In this document: piece by piece, positions 41,940 to 49,367 of the stretch
Layout of the letters: each line of letters starts with the position of its first letter
Numbering within the stretch: position 1 is the first letter of the stretch
Origin: Thermohalobaculum sp038528605
GTDB taxonomy: Bacteria > Pseudomonadota > Alphaproteobacteria > Rhodobacterales > Rhodobacteraceae
Length of the DNA: 54,510 bases
Reading direction: 5' to 3'
NCBI GenBank assembly: GCA_038528605.1
Contig: JBCBEP010000009.1
Span: forward strand, 1 to 54,510
Notes under the pieces: generated by a model
Told to the model about the DNA's origin: nothing
The model's input: the letters and a program-made list of their open reading frames with translations, nothing else
The model's database searches: none
Position numbers and translations under genes: made by a program

Positions 41940-42031
41940 CCCGTTCCGCGAAAGAGCCGTCCAGCCCCGCCCCCACCCGCCCGCCCCCAACCCGCCCGTC
42001 GTGGGACTGGCCGGCCCATTCGCGGAACGGG
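41940..42031 (-). repeat. Inverted repeat enclosing a G-tract (quadruplex-type) core, element 1
   Basis: CCCGTTCCGCGAA (41940-41952) and TTCGCGGAACGGG (42019-42031) are perfect 13-bp arms. Inner CCAG/CTGG and GCCG/CGGC add pairing. On the minus strand the loop has seven runs of three or more G (41965-41997), including the 17-nt core GGGCGGGCGGGTGGGGG shared with 50065-50081. The element ends 21 bases before the radA start. Confidence 0.75.
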
Positions 42032-42040
42032 CTGCTGCGG

Positions 42041-42352
42041 TCAGAGGGCGACGAAGCCGAGGACGAGGGTCAGGGCGAAGAGCTGGGTTAGGAGGGGGAA
42101 GACCTTGAACCAGCGTTCCTCGAGCCAGAAGCACCACATGCCCACCAGCAGGAGCGGGACGGCGGAGATCCGGGCGAGCGGGATCATCTCCTCGTATAGC
42201 GCGCCCATCACCACCATCGTGAGAATGAGCGCGGCCAGATGCGCACGCTGCAGCCAGCCATCGCCCAGCATCGCCTGGGCGAGACTGTAGAGCGTGGCGA
42301 AGAAGATGAGCACCGCCGAGCCGATGCCGATGACGAGGAGGAAGAGGCCCAT
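42041..42352 (-). CDS. Small four-helix membrane protein
   Basis: A 103-residue, almost entirely hydrophobic protein. Predicted helices lie at about 2-25 (GLFLLVIGIGSAVLIFFATLYSLA), 38-55 (LAALILTMVVMGALYEEM), 62-80 (SAVPLLLVGMWCFWLE) and 84-103 (VFPLLTQLFALTLVLGFVAL). I do not recognise a family. It follows the PqiA-like gene after 31 bp on the same strand and precedes radA. ATG at 42350-42352; the ribosome-binding site is weak. Confidence 0.65.
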   Translation of the reverse strand: MGLFLLVIGIGSAVLIFFATLYSLAQAMLGDGWLQRAHLAALILTMVVMGALYEEMIPLARISAVPLLLVGMWCFWLEERWFKVFPLLTQLFALTLVLGFVAL

Positions 42353-42383
42353 ATGCTTCGTCTGACCGCTGGCGCGCCGCGGG

Positions 42384-42833
42384 TCAATCGCGCCGGTGTG
42401 ACGCGAGCTCTGCAATCGCGATCTGGACGAGCACGCAGGCGGTGAAGAGCCAGAGGCCCCAGGCGGGCGTGACATGGCCGAGGCCCACGCCCTTCACCAC
42501 CACGATGTAGAGGGCGACGAGGAACACCTCCGCCATGGAGAGCTTGCCGAGAAGCGCGATGACCGGCTCGGCCCGGGCGCTCAGGCGGCCGGCAAGGAGC
42601 AGGCCAAGGGCGGCGGTTTTCGCCACGGGCATGAGGATGGCGAAGAGGAAGACGAGGATGGCGAGGAGGGCGTCGGCCTCCCAGAGCGCGCCGAGACCGC
42701 CGATGATGCTGACCTCCTTGCCCTGGAAGAAGGGCAGGAGGCCGGCGCGGGCGAGCGGCGCGGTCCAGGCCACGGGCCAGGCGAGGAGAAGGGCGAGGTT
42801 GAGCCCGAAAAGCGTCCGCCGCGAGAGGAGCAT
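42384..42833 (-). CDS. PqiA-like membrane protein
   Basis: This 149-residue protein corresponds to one PqiA domain (paraquat-inducible protein A family). Four helices are seen: about 10-28, GLGALWEADALLAILVFLFAILMPVAKTAALGLLLAG (45-80), SMAEVFLVALYIVVVKGVGLG (98-118) and 125-143. The phrase VFLFAILMPVAK is the family's charged-helix motif. PqiA proteins act with MCE-domain partners in lipid transport between membranes; no pqiB is adjacent, but mlaEF lie 1 kb upstream. It starts 3 bases after the stop of the preceding small gene. Confidence 0.75.
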   Translation of the reverse strand: MLLSRRTLFGLNLALLLAWPVAWTAPLARAGLLPFFQGKEVSIIGGLGALWEADALLAILVFLFAILMPVAKTAALGLLLAGRLSARAEPVIALLGKLSMAEVFLVALYIVVVKGVGLGHVTPAWGLWLFTACVLVQIAIAELASHRRD

Positions 42834-42836
42834 GGG

Positions 42837-43184
42837 TTAGCGGACCAGCCCGAGCAGCAGCACGATGAAGGTGCCGGCGGCGAGCAGCGTGAAACTGCGG
42901 CCCGCGCGGCGCGCTTCCTCCTGCCCCCGGCCCGAGATCGCGAGATGGGCGATGCCGAGCGCGCCGAAGGCCGCGATCCGCACCGCCGAGAGCGCGCCGC
43001 CGAGGGGGGCTAGCAGGAGGCCCATGGCCAGCGCCGGGGCGGAGACGAGGATCAGCGCGGAGGTGACGTGCTGCGGCCAGGGCCGTTCCTCGACCAGTTC
43101 CATATGCGCGCGGCTGATCACCTGCATGATCACATAAGCCAAGACGAGGCCCGCAATGAGCCGGATGAGGGTCAGGGTCGCCAT
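42837..43184 (-). CDS. Small membrane protein upstream of the PqiA-like gene
   Basis: The 115-residue protein has helices at about 4-22 (LTLIRLIAGLVLAYVIMQVI), 40-62 (VTSALILVSAPALAMGLLLAPLGG), 66-84 and 95-115 (SFTLLAAGTFIVLLLGLVR). I do not recognise it. ATG at 43182-43184 is favoured by TTGGAG 6 bases upstream; an in-frame ATG 15 bases earlier is possible. It heads a three-gene cluster of small inner-membrane proteins ending at 42041. The promoter should lie in the AT-rich interval behind the unknown AT-rich gene. Confidence 0.65.
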   Translation of the reverse strand: MATLTLIRLIAGLVLAYVIMQVISRAHMELVEERPWPQHVTSALILVSAPALAMGLLLAPLGGALSAVRIAAFGALGIAHLAISGRGQEEARRAGRSFTLLAAGTFIVLLLGLVR

Positions 43185-43252
43185 GACGGACTCCAACATT
43201 TCTTGCTCATACCAGCCATATGGGGAGCACTGCGACCCGATTGTACGAATTT

Positions 43253-43272
43253 CGCGACATATCGCTGTCGCG
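43253..43272. terminator. Hairpin behind the AT-rich gene
   Basis: CGCGACA-TATCGC-TGTCGCG: perfect 7-bp arms, 6-base loop, starting 14 bases after the stop of the AT-rich gene on the minus strand. It may be its transcription end, or an operator for the membrane cluster downstream. No U-tract. Confidence 0.4.
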
Positions 43273-43286
43273 TTTCGGTCCCCGCT

Positions 43287-43907
43287 TTACGAGTGCTCTC
43301 CGGAGGAACCCTCCTCTTGTTCCTCGGGTGCTGGTAGCCGCGCTAGCTCAGCCTGTTCAATACCAATCGGATCGTCGCTCTTTCGATCAAAGACCTTTGC
43401 GATTTCTTTGAACCTATCAAAGACAGGTTTCACGTCGTTTCCAAATTTGCCCACCGCCTCACCAGCCTCTCCCAAGGCGGCAAGAACAGCTTCGTAGTTC
43501 GATTGAGCCTTATGAATCTCTAACTGAAGCCGTGCCGCTCTCTTGAGTAACCTTCCTTTGTGGCTCTCGGGTAGCGCTTTGCTCACTCGTATCGCGCGTC
43601 TGAGTGCCCCAATAATTTCCTCGATTTCCTCTATCTCTGAGGCGCTGAGCTCAATTGTTTCTGGCTGACTTTCGTTACTGTGCTGGTGCCTTAGCCGCTC
43701 CAACATGGCTACAAGCTTCAGGAATGCACTCGCGGCTTCGGTGAAATCACCGGGAAGTGGAGGGTCGAAATCAACCTGCAATTCTGTCCCAATAATACCT
43801 AGGATCCGAGCAAGTATGACTGCTTCGTTGATGTCATAGTCCCCCCTATGAAGAGAGTATTTGAGATCATCGAGAAGTCTCTCAACAGTCGCTATCTTCA
43901 ATGTCAT
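43287..43907 (-). CDS. Unknown helical protein of foreign base composition
   Basis: A 206-residue soluble protein from ATG 43905-43907, four bases after the mlaF stop. It is predicted mostly helical: TLKIATVERLLDDLKYSLHRGDYDINEAVILARIL, then ASAFLKLVAMLERLRHQHSN, SASEIEEIEEIIGALRRAIRVSKAL and RLLKRAARLQLEIHKAQSNYEAVLAAL. The tail is acidic (EEQEEGSS). I recognise no family. Base composition differs sharply from its neighbours: 43381-43440 has 23 G/C of 60, and codons such as TTA, ATA and TTG are frequent. Recent horizontal gain precisely behind mlaF is the simplest explanation. Confidence 0.72.
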   Translation of the reverse strand: MTLKIATVERLLDDLKYSLHRGDYDINEAVILARILGIIGTELQVDFDPPLPGDFTEAASAFLKLVAMLERLRHQHSNESQPETIELSASEIEEIEEIIGALRRAIRVSKALPESHKGRLLKRAARLQLEIHKAQSNYEAVLAALGEAGEAVGKFGNDVKPVFDRFKEIAKVFDRKSDDPIGIEQAELARLPAPEEQEEGSSGEHS

Positions 43908-43911
43908 TCTA

Positions 43912-44682
43912 CTACCGGACAGCTTCGATGGGGCCCTCGGCGAGGCCGTTGACGAACTGGTGGACATGGGGCTCGTCGGTCGTGTCGATCTCGGCGACCG
44001 GGCCCTCCCAGTGGATGACGCCGTTGTGGAGCATCGCCACCCGGTCCGCGATCTTGCGCACGCTCGTCATGTCGTGGGTGATGGTCATGGCCGTGGCGCC
44101 CATCTCCACCACAATCTCGCGGATGAGGTCGTTGATCACGTCGGCCATGATGGGGTCGAGGCCCGTGGTCGGCTCGTCGAAGAAGATGATCTCGGGGTCG
44201 GTGGCGATGGCGCGGGCGAGGCCGACGCGCTTTTGCATGCCGCCCGAAAGCTCGGCCGGGTAGCGGTCCGCCACATCCTCCTTCAGGCCCACGCGGCGGA
44301 GCTTCTGTACCGCTAGGTCCCGCGCATCGGCGTTCGAGAGACGGTCGCTGCCCTGGAGCCGGCGGAAGGCGACGTTCTGCCAGACGAAGAGACTGTCGAA
44401 GAGCGCGCCGCCCTGGAAGAGCATGCCGAGCCGGTCGAGCACCGGGCCGCGGCGGGCGGGGGAGGCGCGGGTGATGTCCGCACCGTCGACCGTGACCGTG
44501 CCGTCATCGGGGATGACGAGGCCGAGCACGGTTTTCAGCAGGACGGATTTGCCGGTGCCCGAGCCGCCGATGATGACGAGGGAGCTGCCGGGCTGCACGG
44601 CAAGGTTCACGCCCTTCAGGACGTGATTGTTCCCGAAGCTCTTCACGACGCCCTCGAGCGCGATTTTGGGCGTGGTGCTCAC
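43912..44682 (-). CDS. mlaF: MlaF-type ABC transporter ATP-binding protein
   Basis: This 256-residue ATPase energises a lipid transporter that maintains outer-membrane asymmetry. Walker A GGSGTGKS is at 39-46; the signature is AELSGGMQKRVGLARAI, and Walker B IIFFDEPTTGLDPIMADVINDLI. The phrases GMLFQGGALFDSLFVWQNVAF and SGGMQKRVGLARAIA are characteristic of the MlaF/Mkl group. It overlaps mlaE by 4 bp. The usual next gene, mlaD (MCE substrate binder), is absent here; an AT-rich unknown gene follows instead. Confidence 0.92.
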   Translation of the reverse strand: MSTTPKIALEGVVKSFGNNHVLKGVNLAVQPGSSLVIIGGSGTGKSVLLKTVLGLVIPDDGTVTVDGADITRASPARRGPVLDRLGMLFQGGALFDSLFVWQNVAFRRLQGSDRLSNADARDLAVQKLRRVGLKEDVADRYPAELSGGMQKRVGLARAIATDPEIIFFDEPTTGLDPIMADVINDLIREIVVEMGATAMTITHDMTSVRKIADRVAMLHNGVIHWEGPVAEIDTTDEPHVHQFVNGLAEGPIEAVR

Positions 44683-45419
44683 GAGAAGAACAGGTCCGTC
44701 ATGACGAAGTTGGCCGCAAGGATGAGGATCGAGGCCTGGACCACTGCCGTGCGCGTGGCCTGGCCCACGCCCTGGGCGCCGCGGCCCGAATTATAGCCCT
44801 GGAAGCAGCCGATAAGGGCGACGATGAAGCCGAAGACGGCCGCCTTGATAAGGCCGGAGGCGACATCCCCGAAGGTCAGAAAGTCCCAGGTGGTCTGCAG
44901 GAAGGTGGCCGGGTTGAAGCCCAGCCGGTGCACGCCCACGAGGAACGCGCCGTAGATGCCGATGATGTCGCCGATCAGCGCCAGCACGGGCAGGGTGAGC
45001 GTGGCGGCGAGGATGCGCGGGGCGACGAGGTACTTGATCGGGTTGGTGCTGAGCGTGGTCAGCGCGTCGATCTGCTCCGTCACCCTCATCGTGCCGAGTT
45101 CCGCGGCGATGGAGGCGGAGACGCGGCCCGCCACCATCAGACCGCAGAGCACGGGGCCGAGCTCGCGCGTCATGCCGATGGCGACGATGGAGGGCACCAC
45201 GGTCTCGGCGCCGAAGCGGCTGCCGCCCGCGTAGATCTGGAGCGCGAGGGCGCCACCGGTGAAGAGCGTGGTGAGCGCCACTACGGGCAGCGAGTCGTAC
45301 CCGATGCGCATGAGCTGCCGGCCGAACTCCGCCGGGTAGAAGGGCGGCGTGACGAGGTGCCTGAGGGCCGCGCCCGTGAAGATCGCCAGCGCGCCGGCGC
45401 TCTGCACGAGCCCGATCAC
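44679..45419 (-). CDS. mlaE: MlaE-type ABC transporter permease
   Basis: The 246-residue permease has five helices and the family phrases FYPAEFGRQLMRIGYDSLPVVALTTLFTGGALALQIY, GRVSASIAAELGTMRVTEQIDAL and FLVGVHRLGFNPATFL. It forms the membrane dimer of the Mla-type lipid transporter with MlaF. The GTG at 45417-45419 is the first standard start, but the frame continues upstream with family-like sequence LSAIQSFLATLGAAVIGLVQ from a CTG at 45459-45461, which has GGGAGG six bases before it. The true start may be that CTG, giving 260 residues, closer to the usual length. Confidence 0.9.
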   Translation of the reverse strand: MIGLVQSAGALAIFTGAALRHLVTPPFYPAEFGRQLMRIGYDSLPVVALTTLFTGGALALQIYAGGSRFGAETVVPSIVAIGMTRELGPVLCGLMVAGRVSASIAAELGTMRVTEQIDALTTLSTNPIKYLVAPRILAATLTLPVLALIGDIIGIYGAFLVGVHRLGFNPATFLQTTWDFLTFGDVASGLIKAAVFGFIVALIGCFQGYNSGRGAQGVGQATRTAVVQASILILAANFVMTDLFFS

Positions 45420-45624
45420 GGCCGCGCCGAGCGTGGCGAGGAAGGACTGGATGGCAGACAGGGCAGGCCTCCCGGGCAGGCTCGTCGATACGCTGGGGGA
45501 GGGTGATACGACAGGAGAGGGCGCGCGGGAAGCCCGGCCGTAAGCGCTACGCAGGGGAAGGTAGGCGCGGGCGGGTCACGGGATTGCGCCTTGGCCGACA
45601 GCGCCGGCCACGCCATGCTGCGGC

Positions 45625-46533
45625 ATGCGGTCCGACCTCTTCATCGCAGCCCTTCTGCTCAGTTCCGCCGCCGAGGCGCTTGTGGTCGGCGGCGCGGTCA
45701 CGGGCGGCGGGGCGTTTTCCGCAGGCGGACGGTTCGAGGCGCTGCTGCCGCCGTTCGACGCAAGCCGGCCGGCAAACACCGTAGGCGCCAACACCTTCGA
45801 GAGCCCCGGCCTCTACGCATTCGACGAGGACCAGAACATCCGCGTCGACCGGGAGATCGCCGTGGATGTGGGCCGCAGCCCCATGCCGGGCACCATCGTT
45901 GCCAGCCATTACGTGTTCTTCGACCCGCAATGGGGGATGAGCCAGCGCGGGCATGTGCGCTTCGACGCGCCGATCATCGGGGTCGCCACGCAGCAGGGCA
46001 CGCTGGCGGCGTCGGACTGGCTCGCGAATACCGGGGTCACCTATCTCAACCCGGGGCTGCGGGGGCTCGAATGGGAGGACGCGGTCTGGATCGACCCCGA
46101 GGACCCGTTTCGCCTGGAGGTGAGCTGGATCGCCAGCGATCCCGGGGACTATGTGCGTGTTTTCACCGAGGCGTCGCCTGCCTTTGTGCGCCATGGCCCC
46201 TGGCGCTCACATGCCCTCGACGATGACGATGGTCGCCTTGGCATTCGCCCGGCGGATCTGGGCGACGGGCTGATAGTCCGGATCGTCCGCGAAGGCGCGG
46301 GCATGCGCCATGCTCGGAAACTCGATGATCACGATGCGCGAGGGATGCCAGAGCCCGGCTTCCACGATGTCGAGCTTGCCGCCGCGCGCGAGGTAGCGCC
46401 CGCCATGCCGCTCGGCGATGGGGCGCGCCTTGGCCTTGTATTCCTCGTAGGCGGCGGGATCGATCAGCTTGGTGTCGACGATCGTGTAGGCGGGCATGGT
46501 CGGCCTCCTCCGGGCGGTCAGTCGGGCAGGTAG
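45625..46533 (+). CDS. Secreted protein of unknown function with apparent 3' read-through
   Basis: The first about 195 residues look genuine. A Sec signal (MRSDLFIAALLLSSAAEALV) is followed by beta-rich sequence with ALLPPFDASRPANTVGANTFESPGLYAFDEDQNI, MPGTIVASHYVFFDPQWG, RFDAPIIGVATQQGTLAASDWLANTGVTYLNPG and RLEVSWIASDPGDYVRVFTEAS. I do not recognise the family. After about residue 195 the frame enters the antisense strand of the DUF1330 gene (46207-46497) and ends beyond it, with low-quality sequence. The natural stop has probably been lost. No clear ribosome-binding site precedes the ATG. Confidence 0.6.
   Translation: MRSDLFIAALLLSSAAEALVVGGAVTGGGAFSAGGRFEALLPPFDASRPANTVGANTFESPGLYAFDEDQNIRVDREIAVDVGRSPMPGTIVASHYVFFDPQWGMSQRGHVRFDAPIIGVATQQGTLAASDWLANTGVTYLNPGLRGLEWEDAVWIDPEDPFRLEVSWIASDPGDYVRVFTEASPAFVRHGPWRSHALDDDDGRLGIRPADLGDGLIVRIVREGAGMRHARKLDDHDARGMPEPGFHDVELAAAREVAPAMPLGDGARLGLVFLVGGGIDQLGVDDRVGGHGRPPPGGQSGR
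46207..46497 (-). CDS. DUF1330 domain protein
   Basis: A 96-residue protein of the DUF1330 family, a small ferredoxin-like (dimeric alpha-beta barrel) fold. It begins MPAYTIVDTKLIDPAAYEEYKAKARPIAERHGGRYLARGGKLDIVEAG, then WHPSRIVIIEFPSMAHARAFADDPDYQPVAQIRRANAKATIVIVEGM. Members resemble antibiotic-biosynthesis monooxygenases; function is unknown. GGAGGAGG precedes the ATG. It follows alr by 20 bp on the same strand, so it is probably in the dnaB-alr operon. The convergent secreted-protein frame runs completely through it in antisense. Confidence 0.88.
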   Translation of the reverse strand: MPAYTIVDTKLIDPAAYEEYKAKARPIAERHGGRYLARGGKLDIVEAGLWHPSRIVIIEFPSMAHARAFADDPDYQPVAQIRRANAKATIVIVEGM

Positions 46534-47651
46534 CGTCGGCTGTACCGGGGCCCGAGGCTGGTGAGGATCTCGTAGCCGATGGTGCCGGCGGCGGCGGCCA
46601 GCGCGTCGAGCGCGACGGTGGGGCCGATAAGCTCGACCGGGTCACCGGCTGCGGCCGCCGGGTGGCCGGTCACGTCGAGGGTGATGAGATCCATCGACAC
46701 GCGGCCGGCATAGGGCACGCGGCGCCCGGCGATGGCCGCCTCGGCCCCGCCACCCGCTGCGCGGATGAGGCCGTCCGCATAGCCGGTCGAGATGGTGGCG
46801 ATGCGCCGCGGGGTATCGGCCACGAACGCCGCGCCGTAGCCGACGGCTTCGCCCGGTGCGACGTCGCGGATCTGGATGATTGGCGCTTCGAGCCGCACCA
46901 CGGGCCGGGCATCCGCAAAGGGCAGGCCGCCAAAAAGGCCGATGCCCGGGCGGGTGAGGCCATAGTGATAGGGCGCGCCGAGGAGGGTGGCGCCCGTCGC
47001 CGCGAGGCTGAGCGTGGGGAGCGTGCGGCCCGCGGGAAGCGTGGCGAGAATCGCGTCTGCCATCGCTGCGAAGGCCTGTCGCTGCGCTGCGTTCTGCGGA
47101 TGCGTCGGGTCGTCCGCGCAGGCGAGGTGGCTCATGACGAGCTCGATACCATCGGGGAGCGGGCCGAGCTGGGCGACCTCACCCGGCTCGATGCCGAGAC
47201 GGTTCATGCCGCTGTCGAGCTGGAGCGCCGCGGGCCCCGCCGGGCCGCCCTGAAACCATGCCGCGCCCTGCGCCAGGCTGTTGAGGACGGGCCGGAGCGC
47301 CGCCGTCTCGAACGCCGCGCGGTCGCCGCCCATGTAGCCGCCGAGAATGTAGACCGCGGCATCCGCCGCCGGGCCGCCCGCCAACGCCTGGCGGAGCGCC
47401 ACGCCCTCATGGGGCAGGGCCACGAAGAAGATGCGCGCTCCCGCCCGGGCCAGTGCCGGCGCCACGGCGGGCACGCCCAGGCCGTAGGCATCGGCCTTGA
47501 CCACCGCCGCCGTCTCGACCCCCGGTGCCGACAGCGCATCGAGCGCCCGCCAGTTCGCCGCGATGGCGGCGAGGTCGATGGTCAGGCGGGCGGCGAGGCT
47601 CGGTCCCGCTGCCGGCGCGGCCGCCGGCTGCTGGCGTTCAGGCGCGTTCAT
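46518..47651 (-). CDS. alr: Alanine racemase
   Basis: The 377-residue PLP enzyme makes D-alanine for peptidoglycan. The PLP lysine is Lys52 in VVKADAYGLGV. LQLDSGMNRLGI and LVMSHLACADDPTHPQN are conserved in the barrel. The C-terminal beta domain has the catalytic tyrosine region IATISTGYADGLIRA and RVSMDLITLDVTGHP. An extra Ala/Pro/Gln-rich N-terminus (about 22 residues) precedes the domain. Its start overlaps the dnaB stop by 4 bp (ATGA). Confidence 0.94.
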   Translation of the reverse strand: MNAPERQQPAAAPAAGPSLAARLTIDLAAIAANWRALDALSAPGVETAAVVKADAYGLGVPAVAPALARAGARIFFVALPHEGVALRQALAGGPAADAAVYILGGYMGGDRAAFETAALRPVLNSLAQGAAWFQGGPAGPAALQLDSGMNRLGIEPGEVAQLGPLPDGIELVMSHLACADDPTHPQNAAQRQAFAAMADAILATLPAGRTLPTLSLAATGATLLGAPYHYGLTRPGIGLFGGLPFADARPVVRLEAPIIQIRDVAPGEAVGYGAAFVADTPRRIATISTGYADGLIRAAGGGAEAAIAGRRVPYAGRVSMDLITLDVTGHPAAAAGDPVELIGPTVALDALAAAAGTIGYEILTSLGPRYSRRYLPD

Positions 47652-49207
47652 GCGAAATCGTCGCCATCGCTTGGCCCGGCGCCGGCGGTTGCGGGCACGC
47701 GGCCCGGCGGCCCCGCATCCGCCGGCGCGCCCGGCCCGTCTCGGAACGCCGCGTCCCGGTTGCCCGGGGGATCGGAGAAGAGGGTGTAGCTGTCGTGGAA
47801 CATGAGCTCCGCCGTGCCGATGGGGCCATGCCGCTGCTTGCCGATGATCACCTCCGCGCGGCCATGCAGGCGCTCGGCCGTGGCCTGCCAGTCGGCGAAG
47901 CGCGGATCGTCCTCGGGCGGCTTCTGGCGGTCATGGTAATAGCTCTCGCGGAAGATGAACATCACCACGTCGGCGTCCTGCTCGATACTGCCTGATTCGC
48001 GGAGATCGGAGAGCTGGGGGCGCTTGTCCTCGCGCTCCTCCACCTTCCGGCTGAGCTGGGAGAGGGCGATGACGGGGATGTCGAGCTCCTTCGCGATCGC
48101 CTTCAGGCCTTGCGTGATCTCCGAGACCTCCTGCACGCGCCCGTCCGAGCGGCCGCCCGAGGCGGGGCGGCAGAGCTGCAGGTAGTCCACCACCAGCATG
48201 TCGAGCCCCTTCTGGCGCTTCAGGCGCCGGGCGCGGGCGGCCAGCGTGCTGATCGGCAGCGCCGGCGTGTCGTCGATATGCAGCGGCAGGGTCTCGAGGT
48301 CCCGCGCGGTATCGACGAACCGGTGGAACTCCTCGGTGGTGAGCTCGCCCGTGAGGAGGAGATGGGACTTGATCCGCGCTTCCGCCGCGAGAAGCCGGTT
48401 GGCGAGCTGTTCGGAGCTCATCTCGAGCGAGAAGAAGCCGACCACGCCGCCATCCCTCGCTTCAGGGTCCTTCCGTGTGGCCTTCAGGCGCTGGCGGGCG
48501 ACGGCATAGGCGAGGTTGAGCGCCAGCGCGGTTTTCCCCATGGAGGGGCGGGCGGCGAGGATCACGAGGTCCGATTTCCGGAAGCCGCCCAGCCGGTCGT
48601 CGAGCGAGCGCAGGCCGGAGGAGAGGCCCGCGAGCCCGCCGCCCCGCTTTTTCGCCGCGCCTGCGATGCGCACGGCCTGGGTGGCCGCCTCGAGGAAGCT
48701 TGCGAAGCCGCGGTTCTCCCGCCCCGTCTCCGCAAGGGTGTAGAGCGCCTGTTCCGCCGCGGAGATCTGCTCGTCCGGCTCGTCGTCCACCTCGAAGGTC
48801 GCCGCGCGGGCCTGGATTTCGTCGCCGAGCCGCACGAGCGCACGCCGCGTGGCCAGCTCCCGGATCGTGGCCGCATAGTCGGGCGCGGCGCGGAGCGAGA
48901 CCACGCCGCTCGCCAGTTGCGCGAGATATTCGGCCCCGCCAAGCGCCTCCAGCCCCTCGTCGCCCGCCATGAAGCTCTTCACCGTCACCGGCGAGGCGAG
49001 CGCCTTCTTGCGGATGAGCCGGGCCATCACATCGTAGATGCGCCCGTGCACGGGGTCGTAGAAATGGGTCTGGTCGAGCACGTTCTCGACCTGGCCGAAG
49101 ACCTCGTTGCTCACCAGAAGCGCGCCGAGAAGCGCATGCTCCGCCTCGAGGTTATGCGGCTGGATGCGCGGGCTCTCGCTCGCGCCCGGCTGGGTGCCAT
49201 CGGCCAT
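47648..49207 (-). CDS. dnaB: Replicative DNA helicase DnaB
   Basis: This 519-residue hexameric helicase unwinds the chromosome at replication forks. The N-terminal domain starts RIQPHNLEAEHALLGALLVSNEVF. The RecA-like core has Walker A ARPSMGKTA (219-227), FFSLEMSSEQLANRLLA, VVDYLQLC (Walker B), SQLSRKVEEREDKRPQLSDLRESGSIEQDADVVMFIFRE and the final KQRHGPIG. No intein interrupts these blocks. The tail after about 480 is Pro/Gly/Ala-rich. ATG at 49205-49207; the open frame further upstream lacks the family pattern. It is transcribed with alr. Confidence 0.96.
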   Translation of the reverse strand: MADGTQPGASESPRIQPHNLEAEHALLGALLVSNEVFGQVENVLDQTHFYDPVHGRIYDVMARLIRKKALASPVTVKSFMAGDEGLEALGGAEYLAQLASGVVSLRAAPDYAATIRELATRRALVRLGDEIQARAATFEVDDEPDEQISAAEQALYTLAETGRENRGFASFLEAATQAVRIAGAAKKRGGGLAGLSSGLRSLDDRLGGFRKSDLVILAARPSMGKTALALNLAYAVARQRLKATRKDPEARDGGVVGFFSLEMSSEQLANRLLAAEARIKSHLLLTGELTTEEFHRFVDTARDLETLPLHIDDTPALPISTLAARARRLKRQKGLDMLVVDYLQLCRPASGGRSDGRVQEVSEITQGLKAIAKELDIPVIALSQLSRKVEEREDKRPQLSDLRESGSIEQDADVVMFIFRESYYHDRQKPPEDDPRFADWQATAERLHGRAEVIIGKQRHGPIGTAELMFHDSYTLFSDPPGNRDAAFRDGPGAPADAGPPGRVPATAGAGPSDGDDFA

Positions 49208-49367
49208 GGGGCCTCTCCCGGACTGCTCGTTCTTTATGGTTGCGTTCACCGTACCGCGACGCGCCGCGCCGCGCGAGGGCTGGCTGGGGCGAGGCGCGGT
49301 CTGTCCCCGATATCCTCGGGGCTGTGGAGAAGAACGGGGATAACCGGGATAACCGACGGGGCGAGGT
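49208..49367. other. dnaB upstream gap
   Basis: 160 bp between a lipoprotein gene and dnaB on the same strand. It contains the direct repeat AACCGGGATAACCG (49340-49356) but no terminator or promoter that I can defend. Confidence 0.35.

Noticed and set aside
42041..43184. The three small membrane genes as a toxin or immunity cluster
   Set aside because: One member is a clear PqiA domain and GC content is normal; nothing indicates a toxin.
49340..49356. Direct repeat GGGATAACCG upstream of dnaB as DnaA boxes or an origin
   Set aside because: The sequence does not resemble TTATCCACA, and no cluster or AT-rich unwinding element is present.
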